In this document: one piece after another, positions 1-10,061 of the stretch
Layout: every line of letters starts with the position of its first letter
Numbering within the stretch: the first letter of the stretch is position 1
Made by a program: the position numbers and the translations under genes
From: JBFGCA01 sp041567315
GTDB lineage: Bacteria > Acidobacteriota > Thermoanaerobaculia > Multivoradales > JAHEKO01
DNA length: 64,000 nt
Assembly (NCBI GenBank): GCA_041567315.1
Contig: JBFGCA010000009.1
Span: forward strand, 1-64,000
Reading direction: 5' to 3'
The notes under the pieces: generated by a model
What the model saw: only the letters and a program-made list of their open reading frames with translations
The model's database searches: none
Told to the model about the DNA's origin: nothing

Positions 1-155
1 CGGTAAGTTCCTTGTCACATCGAGAGCGGCGAAGCGGCCGCTGGGCAAGGCGCGACGAGCGAGCATCTCGAGGCTATATGCGACCGAGGAGCAACGCCGC
101 CCAGCGGGATGCAGCGCCGCTCGAATGTAAAGGAACTTGCCGCACGGGACACTAG
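1..155 (-). repeat. MITE-like inverted-repeat element A, left end cut by window
   Basis: The stretch at 1-15 reads inwards as CGGTAAGTTCCTTG, and the reverse complement of 131-144 reads CGGCAAGTTCCTTT, so the two ends form an imperfect terminal inverted repeat. The right end finishes TGTCCCGTG (read on the minus strand from 151), followed by CTAG at 152-155. The same TGTCCCGTG terminus and the internal blocks GCGGCGTTGC, CTCCTCG and CGTCGCG recur in the complete element at 61820-61988. The matching outermost left bases would lie just outside the window, which gives a total length near 160 bp, like the complete copy. No open reading frame is present, so it is non-autonomous. Confidence 0.65.
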
Positions 156-157
156 GG

Positions 158-1195
158 ATGTCCTGGTGGTCTCCGATCCGGCCGCGCAGCGTCCGGCGAG
201 CTCGTGATGCGGGCGGCGCGGCTCGCGGTCCGACGCTCGGTCTGGCCGGTGGCCTAGCTATCGCCGGCATGCTGGCTTTGTCGGCGGCGGTGGCGCAGGA
301 CCCGGCCGGCGCGCAGGAGCGCGAGGCGCCGGTTCCCGTGCCGCTACCAACCCGGCAGCCGCCGCCCGAGGTGGCGCGCTGGCTCGAGGCGCCGGTGGAG
401 GAGGCGGTTCCCGGACTCGCCGGACGCCGGCGGGTGCGTTTCTCCGAGCCCTCGCCGCTGAGCCTGCTCGAGGTCCACCTCGAGCGCTCGGCGACCCCGG
501 CCGCCGACGCCGCCGGGCTGGACCCCGGAGCCGCCACCTACGACCCGGCGGCCGAGAGCTACCAGCTCTTCGTGCCGGGCGGGGAGCCGCCGGCGGCGGG
601 CTGGGGGGTGCTGGTCTGGATCTCGCCCACCGTCTACGGCGGTTTCAGCCGGCCGGGGATCGAGGCGGTGCTCGAGCGCCGGCGGACGATCTGGGTGGGA
701 GCCGACGGGGCGGGCAACCCGCGGGCGCTGTGGGACCGCTGGGGGCTGGCCCTCGACGCCGCCCATCATCTGCCGCGGCTCTACCCGATCGACCCGCGGC
801 GGGTCTACGCCGCCGGCTACTCGGGCGGCGGACGGGTGGCGAGCGCCCTGGCCACCCTCTATCCGGAGGCCTTCGCCGGTGCCTTCTGCTGGTTCGGGGT
901 GGACCACTTCCACGAGCTGCCGCTCCCCGGCCGGCCGGGTTCGCGCTGGCCGGCCCGCTTCCCGCGGCCGCCGCGGGCGGCGCTCAAGCAGGTGCGGGAG
1001 CAGAGCCGCTTCGTCCTGCTCACCGGCGAGCACGACTTCAATCGGCCGCAGACCCGGGCGGCCTACGACCATCTGCGCAAGGACGGCTTCCGGCACCTGA
1101 CGCTGATCGAGGTCCCCGGTGCCAACCACTACCACGGCGTCCGACCCGAGTGGCTGGAGCGCGGGCTCGCGGCGCTCGACGGCGGGGCGGAGTAG
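158..1195 (+). CDS. Secreted alpha/beta-hydrolase, PHB-depolymerase/esterase-like
   Basis: Predicted 345-residue exported serine hydrolase. A basic N-terminus is followed by a hydrophobic stretch (about residues 30-47) ending in an Ala-rich VAQ cleavage region, so it should be a signal peptide. The nucleophile elbow GYSGGG puts the catalytic Ser near residue 222. An Asp in GEHDFNR (about 293) and a His in GANHYHG (about 324-326) complete a plausible triad in the right order. Substrate is unknown; the fold resembles extracellular esterase/PHB depolymerase-type enzymes. ATG 158 is preferred over an in-frame TTG at 137, which lies inside the upstream repeat. No good ribosome-binding site is visible because the repeat ends only 2 bp upstream of this ATG, so the start is uncertain. 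Confidence 0.7.
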   Translation: MSWWSPIRPRSVRRARDAGGAARGPTLGLAGGLAIAGMLALSAAVAQDPAGAQEREAPVPVPLPTRQPPPEVARWLEAPVEEAVPGLAGRRRVRFSEPSPLSLLEVHLERSATPAADAAGLDPGAATYDPAAESYQLFVPGGEPPAAGWGVLVWISPTVYGGFSRPGIEAVLERRRTIWVGADGAGNPRALWDRWGLALDAAHHLPRLYPIDPRRVYAAGYSGGGRVASALATLYPEAFAGAFCWFGVDHFHELPLPGRPGSRWPARFPRPPRAALKQVREQSRFVLLTGEHDFNRPQTRAAYDHLRKDGFRHLTLIEVPGANHYHGVRPEWLERGLAALDGGAE

Positions 1196-1235
1196 GCCGA
1201 GGCGGCGGGCCGACCGAGGGGGCGACCAAGGAAAA

Positions 1236-1259
1236 GGGCCGCCCTCGAGCGGGCGGCCC
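1236..1259 (-). terminator. Intrinsic terminator of the DUF1579 gene
   Basis: Perfect 9-bp stem GGGCCGCCC/GGGCGGCCC with a 6-nt loop. On the minus strand it is followed by TTTTC, so it should stop transcription coming from the minus-strand gene ending at 1298. It also lies 40 bp past the plus-strand hydrolase and may serve both. Confidence 0.75.
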
Positions 1260-1297
1260 TCGGGCCGGTCACCCCGGTCGGTCACCCGGCACCTGGG

Positions 1298-1903
1298 CTA
1301 CTGGCGCGTGTAGGTGATCTCCATCGTCTTGGCCTCGCCCTCGCCGCGGTCTTCGTACCAGTCGTAGACCTGCTTGTCGCTGCCCTCCGAGCGCATCACC
1401 GAGCGCACCTTGACCGTGGAGCCGCTCATCGGGTCTTCGTACTCGCCGGTGTAGGTGACCGCGCCCGACTCCGGGTCACGGGTGCCCTCGCTCACGAAGC
1501 AACCGGTCGACATGCTGTCCGTCCAGTTGCTCCAGTACTTGCCGGTCACATTGTCGTAGCCGCTGTGGCCGATCCCCTCGAAGGGCTTGCCCATCATCTC
1601 GCTCGCCACCCTCTCCTCGAGCACCCGGCCGCCGAGCAGCATGGTGCGCTCGACGGTGCCCTCGGAGACCATCGGCTCGCCGTCCGGCTCCATCCAGAAC
1701 TTGCCGACCATCTTCCAGCTGCCGGCGTAGGAGGCGAGCATCTGGTGCGGCTCGCCGGGGGTCATCGCCTTCTCCCAGGCCTCCATCATCGCCGCCATCT
1801 CGGGGCTCGCGCCCTCCGGCTCCTGGGCGGCAGCCGGGGCTGCGGCCAGCAGGGTGGCGGTGACCAGGCAGACGAGGGCGAACACGGTTTTCTCGACGCG
1901 CAT
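1298..1903 (-). CDS. DUF1579 family exported protein
   Basis: A 201-residue protein with a clear signal peptide (hydrophobic core at residues 8-20, AAPAAAQ cleavage region). After it comes a short Met/Glu-rich linker and a DUF1579 domain that begins at PHQMLASYAGSW and includes the conserved ERTMLGGR-like and GHSGYDN-type strands. The domain is beta-rich and its molecular function is not known. The start is supported by AAGGAGG about 9 nt upstream. It is monocistronic, with its own terminator downstream and a 119-bp gap to imuB upstream in which I see nothing distinctive. Family assignment is from recognised sequence pattern only. Confidence 0.75.
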   Translation of the reverse strand: MRVEKTVFALVCLVTATLLAAAPAAAQEPEGASPEMAAMMEAWEKAMTPGEPHQMLASYAGSWKMVGKFWMEPDGEPMVSEGTVERTMLLGGRVLEERVASEMMGKPFEGIGHSGYDNVTGKYWSNWTDSMSTGCFVSEGTRDPESGAVTYTGEYEDPMSGSTVKVRSVMRSEGSDKQVYDWYEDRGEGEAKTMEITYTRQ

Positions 1904-2022
1904 TGCGGAGATCCTCCTTCGTGAGTTGTCTGTTGCGGGCTGTTGCAGTTTACGACAGGGAGGCGGCGAAGGTTGCCGGCGGCGCCCGCGGCGCGCCGGT
2001 CCTCGATCGGCGTGGTGATCGG

Positions 2023-3579
2023 TCAGTCATAGATGCCGTCGGCGAACCACTCGCCGCTGCCGCGGTCCCGGAAGATGCGGTAGATGCCGCCGCCGGCGAG
2101 CTCGACGTCCCAGTAGTCCCGCTCGACGTTCTCGGTCTCCCACCAGCCCTCCTCCAGGTTCCAGGGGCCGGCGGCGACCCGCACGCGGCCGCGGATGGCG
2201 GGGCGCCGGGCGGTGTCCTCGCGGGCCTGCTGCCGCAGCTCGCGCGGCCGTCCGCCGCCGTTGGGACCGTCGCCCGGCGGCCCGGCGTCGGCGATCACCT
2301 CGATGGGCAGCGGCGGCCGCAGCACCCGCACCTGGAGCAGTCCGTGGCCGCGGCGCGGCTCGGGCCGCACCTCGGGAGGCGGCGGCGGGGCGTAGGCCAC
2401 CAGCGCCGAGCGCTCCGGGCGGTGGCCGTCCACCGGCCGCGGCGCGCCGAAGCGGCCGCTGCCCAGCAGCGCGAAGAGCCGTGCCAGGGTGGTGGCCAGC
2501 CGGCCCGGCGACAGGGCGGCGGGACCGAACAGCGAGAGCTGGGCCTCCACCGGCCGATCGGGCTCGGCGGTGAGGGTGAAGCCGCAGACCGGCGCCCCCG
2601 GCGGCGTCTTCTCCAGATCGAGGCGCAGCAGGGTGAGCAGGGTCTTGACCTCGCGGGTGGGGGCCGGCAGCTCCAGCCGCCGGCGGTGACAGCCGTCGGG
2701 CTCGAGGTCCAGCGCCAGCTCCAGCCGGACGCAGGCCAGCCCGCGGCCCTCGAGCCGCCGGCCGAGCCGCTCGAGGGCCGCCCGGGCGACGAACAGGAAC
2801 GGCTCGATCGACACCAGCGGCCATTCGAGCTCCAGGCCCTCGGTGAAGACCGGCGGCGGCTGGTGGGGCACCAGGGGGTGGGGGTCGATCCCCCGCGCCT
2901 TCTGGTGCAGCTCGCGGCCGCTCTCGCCCAGCCGGCTGGCGACATCGTTGGCGGGCAGCCGCGCCAGGTCGCCCACCGAGCGGATCCCCCAGCGGCGCAG
3001 GCTCACCACCACTTCGGCCGCGGGCGACAGACGGACCAGAGGCAGGGGGGCGAGAAAGGCCGCCTCGGAGCCGTCCGGAATCAAAGTAGGGGAGCCGGGC
3101 TGCTCGGCGGCCACCCGCGCCGCCAGCTTGCTCGAGGCGATGCCCACCCAGACCGGCAGCTGTGCCTTGCCGGCGGCGACGGTGAGGGCGTGGCCCAGGT
3201 CGTGCTCGGGCGAGGGGCCGGGGAAGTGACGCTCCAGACCGTCGATCTCGAGGAAGACCACGCCCTCCGCGGCGTCCTCGACCCGCGGCGAGAAGCCCGC
3301 CGCCACCTCCAGCAGGCTCGCCCGCGCGGCGCCCTCGCAGAGGGCGTCGCGGCCGCGGGTGAGGAGCTTGGGGATCAGCGCCCGGGCCTGGGGGAGCGAC
3401 ATGCCCGGCAGCACCCCGCCGCGGCGGGCACGGCGGGTGGCGGCCAACACCCGGGCGGCGTTACCGTTGCCTTCGAGGACCGCCGCCGCCTCCTGTTTGA
3501 GGGAGGGCTCGCTGCGCAGCCGGGCGGCCAGCGGGAAGAGGGGGACGACCAGGCAGGCGAGACGCGGCATCGGCCTCAT
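2023..3579 (-). CDS. imuB: ImuB-like inactive Y-family polymerase homologue
   Basis: A 518-residue protein with a Y-family (DinB-like) fold: N-terminal palm segments, a helix-hairpin-helix-like stretch (RSVGDLARLPANDVASRLG), a little-finger region and a C-terminal domain ending in SGEWFADGIYD, typical of ImuB. The motif that normally carries the first catalytic Asp reads VVPLFPLAAR and has no acidic residue, which is expected for ImuB, a non-catalytic adaptor in mutagenic repair. QLSLF at about residues 347-351 is a canonical sliding-clamp-binding pentapeptide. Its ATG overlaps the TGA of the RecA-like gene (ATGA), so the two are translationally coupled; a start 30 nt further upstream is less likely. 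No dnaE2 is nearby, so the catalytic partner must be elsewhere. Confidence 0.85.
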   Translation of the reverse strand: MRPMPRLACLVVPLFPLAARLRSEPSLKQEAAAVLEGNGNAARVLAATRRARRGGVLPGMSLPQARALIPKLLTRGRDALCEGAARASLLEVAAGFSPRVEDAAEGVVFLEIDGLERHFPGPSPEHDLGHALTVAAGKAQLPVWVGIASSKLAARVAAEQPGSPTLIPDGSEAAFLAPLPLVRLSPAAEVVVSLRRWGIRSVGDLARLPANDVASRLGESGRELHQKARGIDPHPLVPHQPPPVFTEGLELEWPLVSIEPFLFVARAALERLGRRLEGRGLACVRLELALDLEPDGCHRRRLELPAPTREVKTLLTLLRLDLEKTPPGAPVCGFTLTAEPDRPVEAQLSLFGPAALSPGRLATTLARLFALLGSGRFGAPRPVDGHRPERSALVAYAPPPPPEVRPEPRRGHGLLQVRVLRPPLPIEVIADAGPPGDGPNGGGRPRELRQQAREDTARRPAIRGRVRVAAGPWNLEEGWWETENVERDYWDVELAGGGIYRIFRDRGSGEWFADGIYD

Positions 3580-4367
3580 CCGGCCTCGGCGAGCCGTTCG
3601 AGCCTGCACTCCTCGCCGGGTCGCTCGGCGAGCGGCGGGGCGCCGGTGGCCTCACCGCGGCGTGGGGGGGCCGCCGGGGCGGTGTAGGCCGCGGGGTGGG
3701 CGAGGGTGAGGGGCTGGCCGGCCGCCGCCGGTCCGGCGCCCCGCCGTTTCTCCAGCTCGAGGTGGGAGGCCAGCCCTTCCAGCAGCCGCGGCGTGCGCCG
3801 GCCGCCCCGCCACAGCGGCCGGCCGCCGCCGGCCCGCGCCACCACCGCCGCCGCCGTGCCGCTCACCCGGTAGGGGCTGGCGACGAGGAGCGCCGAGCGG
3901 CGATCCCGGGCCGCCCGGGCCAGCCGCCGCCAGACCGCCTCGGTGCCGCGGCCGCCGGGGACCGGGGGGTAGCCGAGGTCGAGGACCACCAGCGCGAACC
4001 CGCCGGTGAGCAGCGTCTCGGCGCTGATCAGGGCCGGCTTGAGATGGCTCGGCCGCACCCACAGCAGGCGCTCCAGCACCACGCCGGCGGCCGCCGCGGC
4101 CTGGGGGTCGAGACCGTCGCCCAGGTCCACCAGGGCCGCCCCCTCGCCGGCCAGGGTGGCGCCGGCCAGCGCCGAGAGGACGACCGAGAACCGGCCGCTC
4201 GAGCGCCTTCCGACCAGCTCGACGAGCCGTCCGCGGGGCAGTCCTCCCGCCAGTAGCTCGTCGAAGGCGGCGCTGGCGGTGGACAGCGCCGGGTCCGCCG
4301 GCAGGTCGGCGTGCCGGCGGATCAGCTCACGGCCGGTGTGGAGTCGCCGATGAAGGAGCGCGGGCAT
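3576..4367 (-). CDS. imuA: ImuA-like RecA-fold protein
   Basis: A 263-residue RecA-like protein, first gene of a two-gene operon with imuB. The pattern FDELLAGGLPRGRLVELVG matches the RecA/ImuA entry region, and LVDLGDGLDPQAAAAAGV resembles the RecA segment around IDAEHALDP. The P-loop reads GRRSSGRFS, so the Walker A Lys is replaced by Arg and ATP hydrolysis is doubtful. The C-terminal 60 residues are Ala/Pro/Arg-rich and probably disordered. In known imuA-imuB-dnaE2 cassettes, ImuA works with ImuB in translesion synthesis under SOS control; that role here is inferred from synteny with imuB. The start ATG lies about 40 nt downstream of the predicted transcription start. Confidence 0.7.
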   Translation of the reverse strand: MPALLHRRLHTGRELIRRHADLPADPALSTASAAFDELLAGGLPRGRLVELVGRRSSGRFSVVLSALAGATLAGEGAALVDLGDGLDPQAAAAAGVVLERLLWVRPSHLKPALISAETLLTGGFALVVLDLGYPPVPGGRGTEAVWRRLARAARDRRSALLVASPYRVSGTAAAVVARAGGGRPLWRGGRRTPRLLEGLASHLELEKRRGAGPAAAGQPLTLAHPAAYTAPAAPPRRGEATGAPPLAERPGEECRLERLAEAG

Positions 4368-4412
4368 CGTCCGAGGACGGCAGATGCCCCCAGCCCGGAG
4401 GGCGGGAAGAGC

Positions 4413-4441
4413 AGTCTAGGCGTAAGTCAGGCGTAAGTCAA
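4413..4441 (-). promoter_or_regulatory. Promoter of imuA-imuB with embedded operator candidate
   Basis: On the minus strand, TTGACT (4436-4441) is separated by exactly 17 bp from TAGACT (4413-4418), a good sigma-70-type match (5/6 and 4/6). The spacer and half of the -35 element are made of an 11-bp tandem repeat, ideally placed for a repressor. Start of imuA is about 45 nt downstream of the -10. Confidence 0.7.
4419..4440. repeat. Perfect 11-bp tandem repeat, candidate LexA operator
   Basis: GGCGTAAGTCA occurs twice without interruption. On the minus strand TTAC recurs with an 11-bp period (TTAC-N7-TTAC), the same spacing as the direct-repeat SOS box GTTC-N7-GTTC of alphaproteobacterial LexA. 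It sits inside the promoter of an SOS-type mutagenesis operon. That it binds LexA is inference. Confidence 0.6.
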
Positions 4442-4453
4442 GTCCGATGGAAC

Positions 4454-4479
4454 CCAGGCCGGGGCGTCACCCGGCCTGG
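4454..4479 (-). terminator. Hairpin terminator downstream of the acidic lipoprotein gene
   Basis: Perfect 10-bp stem CCAGGCCGGG/CCCGGCCTGG with a 6-nt loop. It lies between the end of the minus-strand lipoprotein gene (4533) and the imuA promoter, insulating the two. The tail on the minus strand is only weakly T-rich (GTTCC). Confidence 0.55.
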
Positions 4480-4532
4480 ACCGATCTCGAGCCTTCTGGG
4501 GAGGTGAAAGGAGACGGAGGGACGTGAGGAGT

Positions 4533-4811
4533 CTACTGGCCCCCGTCGCCGCTGCCGGCGCCCTCGACCATCTCCTCCATGTCTTCCATTCCCTCCTCGA
4601 TCTCTTCGCCGGTCTCTTCCATCATCTCGCCGGCTTCGTCCATCATCTCGCCGGCCGCCTCACCGACGGCCTCGGCCGCCTCCTCGACCTCTTCCATGGC
4701 CTCTTCGATGGCGCCCGCGGGCTCCTCCTGGGCCGGCTGACAGCCGACGGCGGGAAGCAGCAGGACGGCGACTCCAAACAGGGTCAACAGCGACAGCAAC
4801 CAACGACGCAT
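4533..4811 (-). CDS. Small acidic low-complexity lipoprotein
   Basis: A 92-residue protein. The signal peptide ends in the lipobox LPAVGC, so Cys at about residue 24 should be lipidated. The mature part is almost only Glu, Ala, Met, Gly, Asp and Val, with EEAMEEVEEAAE- and GEMMDEAGEMMEE-like near-repeats and a strongly negative charge, giving one long amphipathic helix or a disordered brush. No family is recognised; a stress-type small lipoprotein (entericidin-like in organisation) is possible. The start is chosen at the ATG preceded by AGAAGGAGAAGG, about 16 codons inside a longer reading frame. It is monocistronic with a terminator downstream. Confidence 0.8.
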   Translation of the reverse strand: MRRWLLSLLTLFGVAVLLLPAVGCQPAQEEPAGAIEEAMEEVEEAAEAVGEAAGEMMDEAGEMMEETGEEIEEGMEDMEEMVEGAGSGDGGQ

Positions 4812-5027
4812 GACCTTCTCCTCCTTCTGGTTTGGCCGGTCCGATACGGGCCCCTCCACCTCGACGCCGCACCCTCATTCCGCGGGCGCCCTCGGCCGCC
4901 CTGAAAAGCAGGCCCCCGAAGTGGCACGGCCGCGGGCGATGGCGGTTCGCGGGTCGTGTGCGAGAGAATGACCCGATTCGGCCGCTAGTATACCTCAGCC
5001 CGTCGGTCGGCCGCGGTCTGCTGCAAC

Positions 5028-5699
5028 ATGCGTTGGGATGTCGTCACATTCGACTGCTACGGCACGCTGATCGATTGGGAGGAGGGGATCGGCTCGGCTC
5101 TGGAGCGGGCGGCCCGCGCCGCCGGCGTCTCGATCGACCGGCAGCGGGCCCTGGAGCTCTACGCCGCCATCGAACCGCAGATCCAGAGCGGGCCGTTCAA
5201 GCCCTACCGCCAGGTGCTCGACGAGGCGGCCGCCCGGGTCGCCGAGGCGCTCGGTTTCGAGCCCGGCGGTCCGTTTCTGGCCGACAGCCTCGCCGCCTGG
5301 CGGCCGTTTGCGGACACCGCACCGGCGCTCGAGCGTCTGAGCGCGGCCGGTCTGCGGCTCGGCATCCTCTCGAACGTCGACGACGACCTGCTGGCCGCCA
5401 CCCGCCGCCGTCTGCCGGTGGCCTTCGAGCTGGTGGTGACCGCCCAGCAGGTGGGCTCCTACAAGCCGGCGCCCGGGCACTTCCAGGAAGCGCGGCGGCG
5501 GCTGACGGCGGCGGCCGGCGACGGGCGCTGGCTCCACGTCGCGCAGAGCCTGTTCCACGACGTCGTGCCGGCTCAGCGGCTCGGCGTGCCGGCGGCGTGG
5601 ATCAACCGCAAGGCCGAGCAGGCGCCCCCCGAGGTCGAGCCGGTGGCCGAGTTCCCCGAGCTGGCGGCGTTCGTCGACTGGCTGCTGGGCACCGCCTGA
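5028..5699 (+). CDS. HAD-superfamily hydrolase, 2-haloacid dehalogenase-like
   Basis: A 223-residue HAD phosphatase/dehalogenase. Motif I FDCYGTLID gives the nucleophile Asp at residue 9, motif II is LSNVDDD, motif III Lys lies in GSYKPAPG, and motif IV-like acidic residues lie in LFHDVVPAQRLG. The helical cap between residues 20 and 90 and the AWINRK ending match the type II haloacid dehalogenase subfamily, but many such proteins are generic phosphatases. No signal peptide, so cytoplasmic. The 216-bp upstream gap (4812-5027) contains a possible -10 TATACC near 4988 and nothing else I can name. It is followed after about 100 bp by a beta-barrel protein gene. Confidence 0.75.
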   Translation: MRWDVVTFDCYGTLIDWEEGIGSALERAARAAGVSIDRQRALELYAAIEPQIQSGPFKPYRQVLDEAAARVAEALGFEPGGPFLADSLAAWRPFADTAPALERLSAAGLRLGILSNVDDDLLAATRRRLPVAFELVVTAQQVGSYKPAPGHFQEARRRLTAAAGDGRWLHVAQSLFHDVVPAQRLGVPAAWINRKAEQAPPEVEPVAEFPELAAFVDWLLGTA

Positions 5700-5802
5700 G
5701 CCCCCCGAGCCCCCCGGAGCCCTGTGGTAAAGTCCGCCAGCTTCTGCGGCAAGCGACGCAGATCGTAGGAGTATGTACCGTCGAAAAAGGAGGGTCGTCG
5801 CG

Positions 5803-6417
5803 ATGAGGGGTCGGGTCTGGGGATCGACGTTGGTGGGGGTTGCCGCGCTCTTCTTGGGGCTGCCGGCCGTGACGGTCGCCCAGGACGACTCGGGGATGTA
5901 CGTCCGGCACGACGAGGACGACTGGGAGGAGACCGAGCACCGCTACGCCCTGGGCATCGGCTTCGGCCTGGTGAACATCGACGAGGACGACATCCGGGAC
6001 GACGACGTCGAGCCCTACTACGCCCTCAACTTCCGCATCGGCGTCTTCGGCCGGCCGGCCCGGACCCACGCCAGCCGGCGTTTCGGCATGCGCGGCTATC
6101 TGGAGCCCGAGCTCGGCTACTGGTCGCAGAGCAGCCGCGGCATCTCGCGCAGCGACCTGCTGCTCGGCCTCAACCTGATCGGCTCGACCCCGGTCGGCCC
6201 GTCGGCCGATTTCTTCGTGGGCGGCGGCATCGGCTACCACTTCGCAGACGACGACTTCAACGCCACCGACGACTCGCTGGGGGTCAACGCCCAGTTCGGC
6301 GCCGACATCTTCGTCGCCCGCCGGGTGAGCCTCTTCGCCGTCGGCCGCTTCGACCTGGTCGACGACCGCGACGACCTCGAAGCCAAGGCCTACGTCGGCG
6401 CCCGCTTCTACTTCTAG
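5803..6417 (+). CDS. Small outer-membrane beta-barrel protein
   Basis: A 204-residue exported protein. Signal peptide at residues 1-27 (hydrophobic VGVAALFLGLPAVTVA, cut after AQ). The mature part alternates polar and aromatic residues in about eight predicted strands and ends YVGARFYF, with the C-terminal Phe used for outer-membrane assembly. Asp-rich loops (EDDIRDDDVE, DDDFNATDD) could bind divalent cations. The start is chosen at the ATG with AAGGAGG 9 nt upstream; another ATG 30 nt earlier has a weaker site. Its TAG stop lies inside the CTAG bordering a repeat remnant. Specific function unknown; resembles OmpW/OprF-type small porin-like proteins in organisation only. Confidence 0.75.
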   Translation: MRGRVWGSTLVGVAALFLGLPAVTVAQDDSGMYVRHDEDDWEETEHRYALGIGFGLVNIDEDDIRDDDVEPYYALNFRIGVFGRPARTHASRRFGMRGYLEPELGYWSQSSRGISRSDLLLGLNLIGSTPVGPSADFFVGGGIGYHFADDDFNATDDSLGVNAQFGADIFVARRVSLFAVGRFDLVDDRDDLEAKAYVGARFYF

Positions 6418-6454
6418 CAGCCCGTCGTGGAAGTCGGTCGGGCCGCGGCGCTAG
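6414..6454. repeat. 33-bp terminal remnant of the MITE-like family between two CTAG sites
   Basis: Positions 6418-6450 begin CAGCCCGTCGTGGAAGTC. They match the right terminus of the element at 61820-61988 over about 28 bases with two differences, and are bounded on both sides by CTAG (6414-6417 and 6451-6454). Both CTAG sites contain the stop codons of the convergent flanking genes. It may be an internal-deletion derivative or a solo end. Confidence 0.6.
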
Positions 6455-7035
6455 TCGGTGCCGTTCCCCGCGGGCGCTGCGTGGTGCCGCCCCTGATGGT
6501 GACGCGGCCCGCCGCCGTGGTGGTAGCCGCGCAGCCGGACGTAGGCCGCCACCTGCTCGTCGCTGAGCAACGAGCGGGTCTCCAGGTGGGCCGCCAGGTG
6601 CGCGTGCCGGAGCGCCGCGCCCAGCTCAGCCAGCTCCTCGAGAGTCGCCCGCAGCTCCTCCGACGTGGCCGTTCCCGCCGCGAACAGCTCGTCGAGGCGG
6701 CGCTCCGCGTCGAGCACCATCCCACCCAGCCGCACCGCCTCTTCGTGCATCGCCTCCCAGGCCGCCTCGACCCCAGCCCGCTGCTCGGCGCTCAGCTCGA
6801 GCTCGGCGGCCAGCTCCAGCACGTGCTTGGGCCCCGGATAGCCGTTGAGCTCCGCCGCCAGCGCCAGCCCCATCCCCTCTCCGGCCAGCAGCCCCTCGAC
6901 CTCCTCCCCCGACAGCGCCTTGATCTCCCGCCCCTCGAGCCCCACGTAGGGCGACTCCTCGCCGCCGGCCGGGGACGTCAGCAGGGCGCCCACGAGGACC
7001 AGAAACGGGACCAGGGCCGGCGATAAGAAACGCAT
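6451..7035 (-). CDS. Spy/CpxP-like periplasmic protein with His-rich tail
   Basis: A 194-residue protein with a signal peptide (FLVLVGALLTSPAGG) and a mostly helical mature part. The segment ELSAEQRAGVEAAWEAMHEEAV and the following helices resemble the LTxxQ-containing Spy/CpxP/ZraP family of periplasmic chaperones or metal-responsive proteins. The C-terminus is His-rich (YHHGGG, HHQGRHH), suggesting binding of zinc, copper or nickel. AAGGAGG about 9 nt upstream supports the start. It is convergent with the beta-barrel gene, 33 bp away, and lies downstream of gcvP on the same strand with only 36 bp between, so it may be cotranscribed with gcvP. Confidence 0.65.
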   Translation of the reverse strand: MRFLSPALVPFLVLVGALLTSPAGGEESPYVGLEGREIKALSGEEVEGLLAGEGMGLALAAELNGYPGPKHVLELAAELELSAEQRAGVEAAWEAMHEEAVRLGGMVLDAERRLDELFAAGTATSEELRATLEELAELGAALRHAHLAAHLETRSLLSDEQVAAYVRLRGYHHGGGPRHHQGRHHAAPAGNGTD

Positions 7036-7071
7036 CGGAAAAGCCTCCTTCCGGCTGCCGGTCCGGTGACC

Positions 7072-9978
<2,907 letters not shown>

Positions 9979-10061
9979 CGGCAATAAAGATCTTAGCAGG
10001 GGCGCCAGCGGCGTCCGGGGCGGTTAGAATCGACGAGTTGCGCTCGAGAAAGGCTGGCAAG

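Noticed and set aside
4984..5015. Fragment of the MITE-like family after CTAG near the HAD gene
   Set aside because: CAGCCCGTC and GGTCGG are present, but the diagnostic GTGGAAGTC core is not; the match may be chance.
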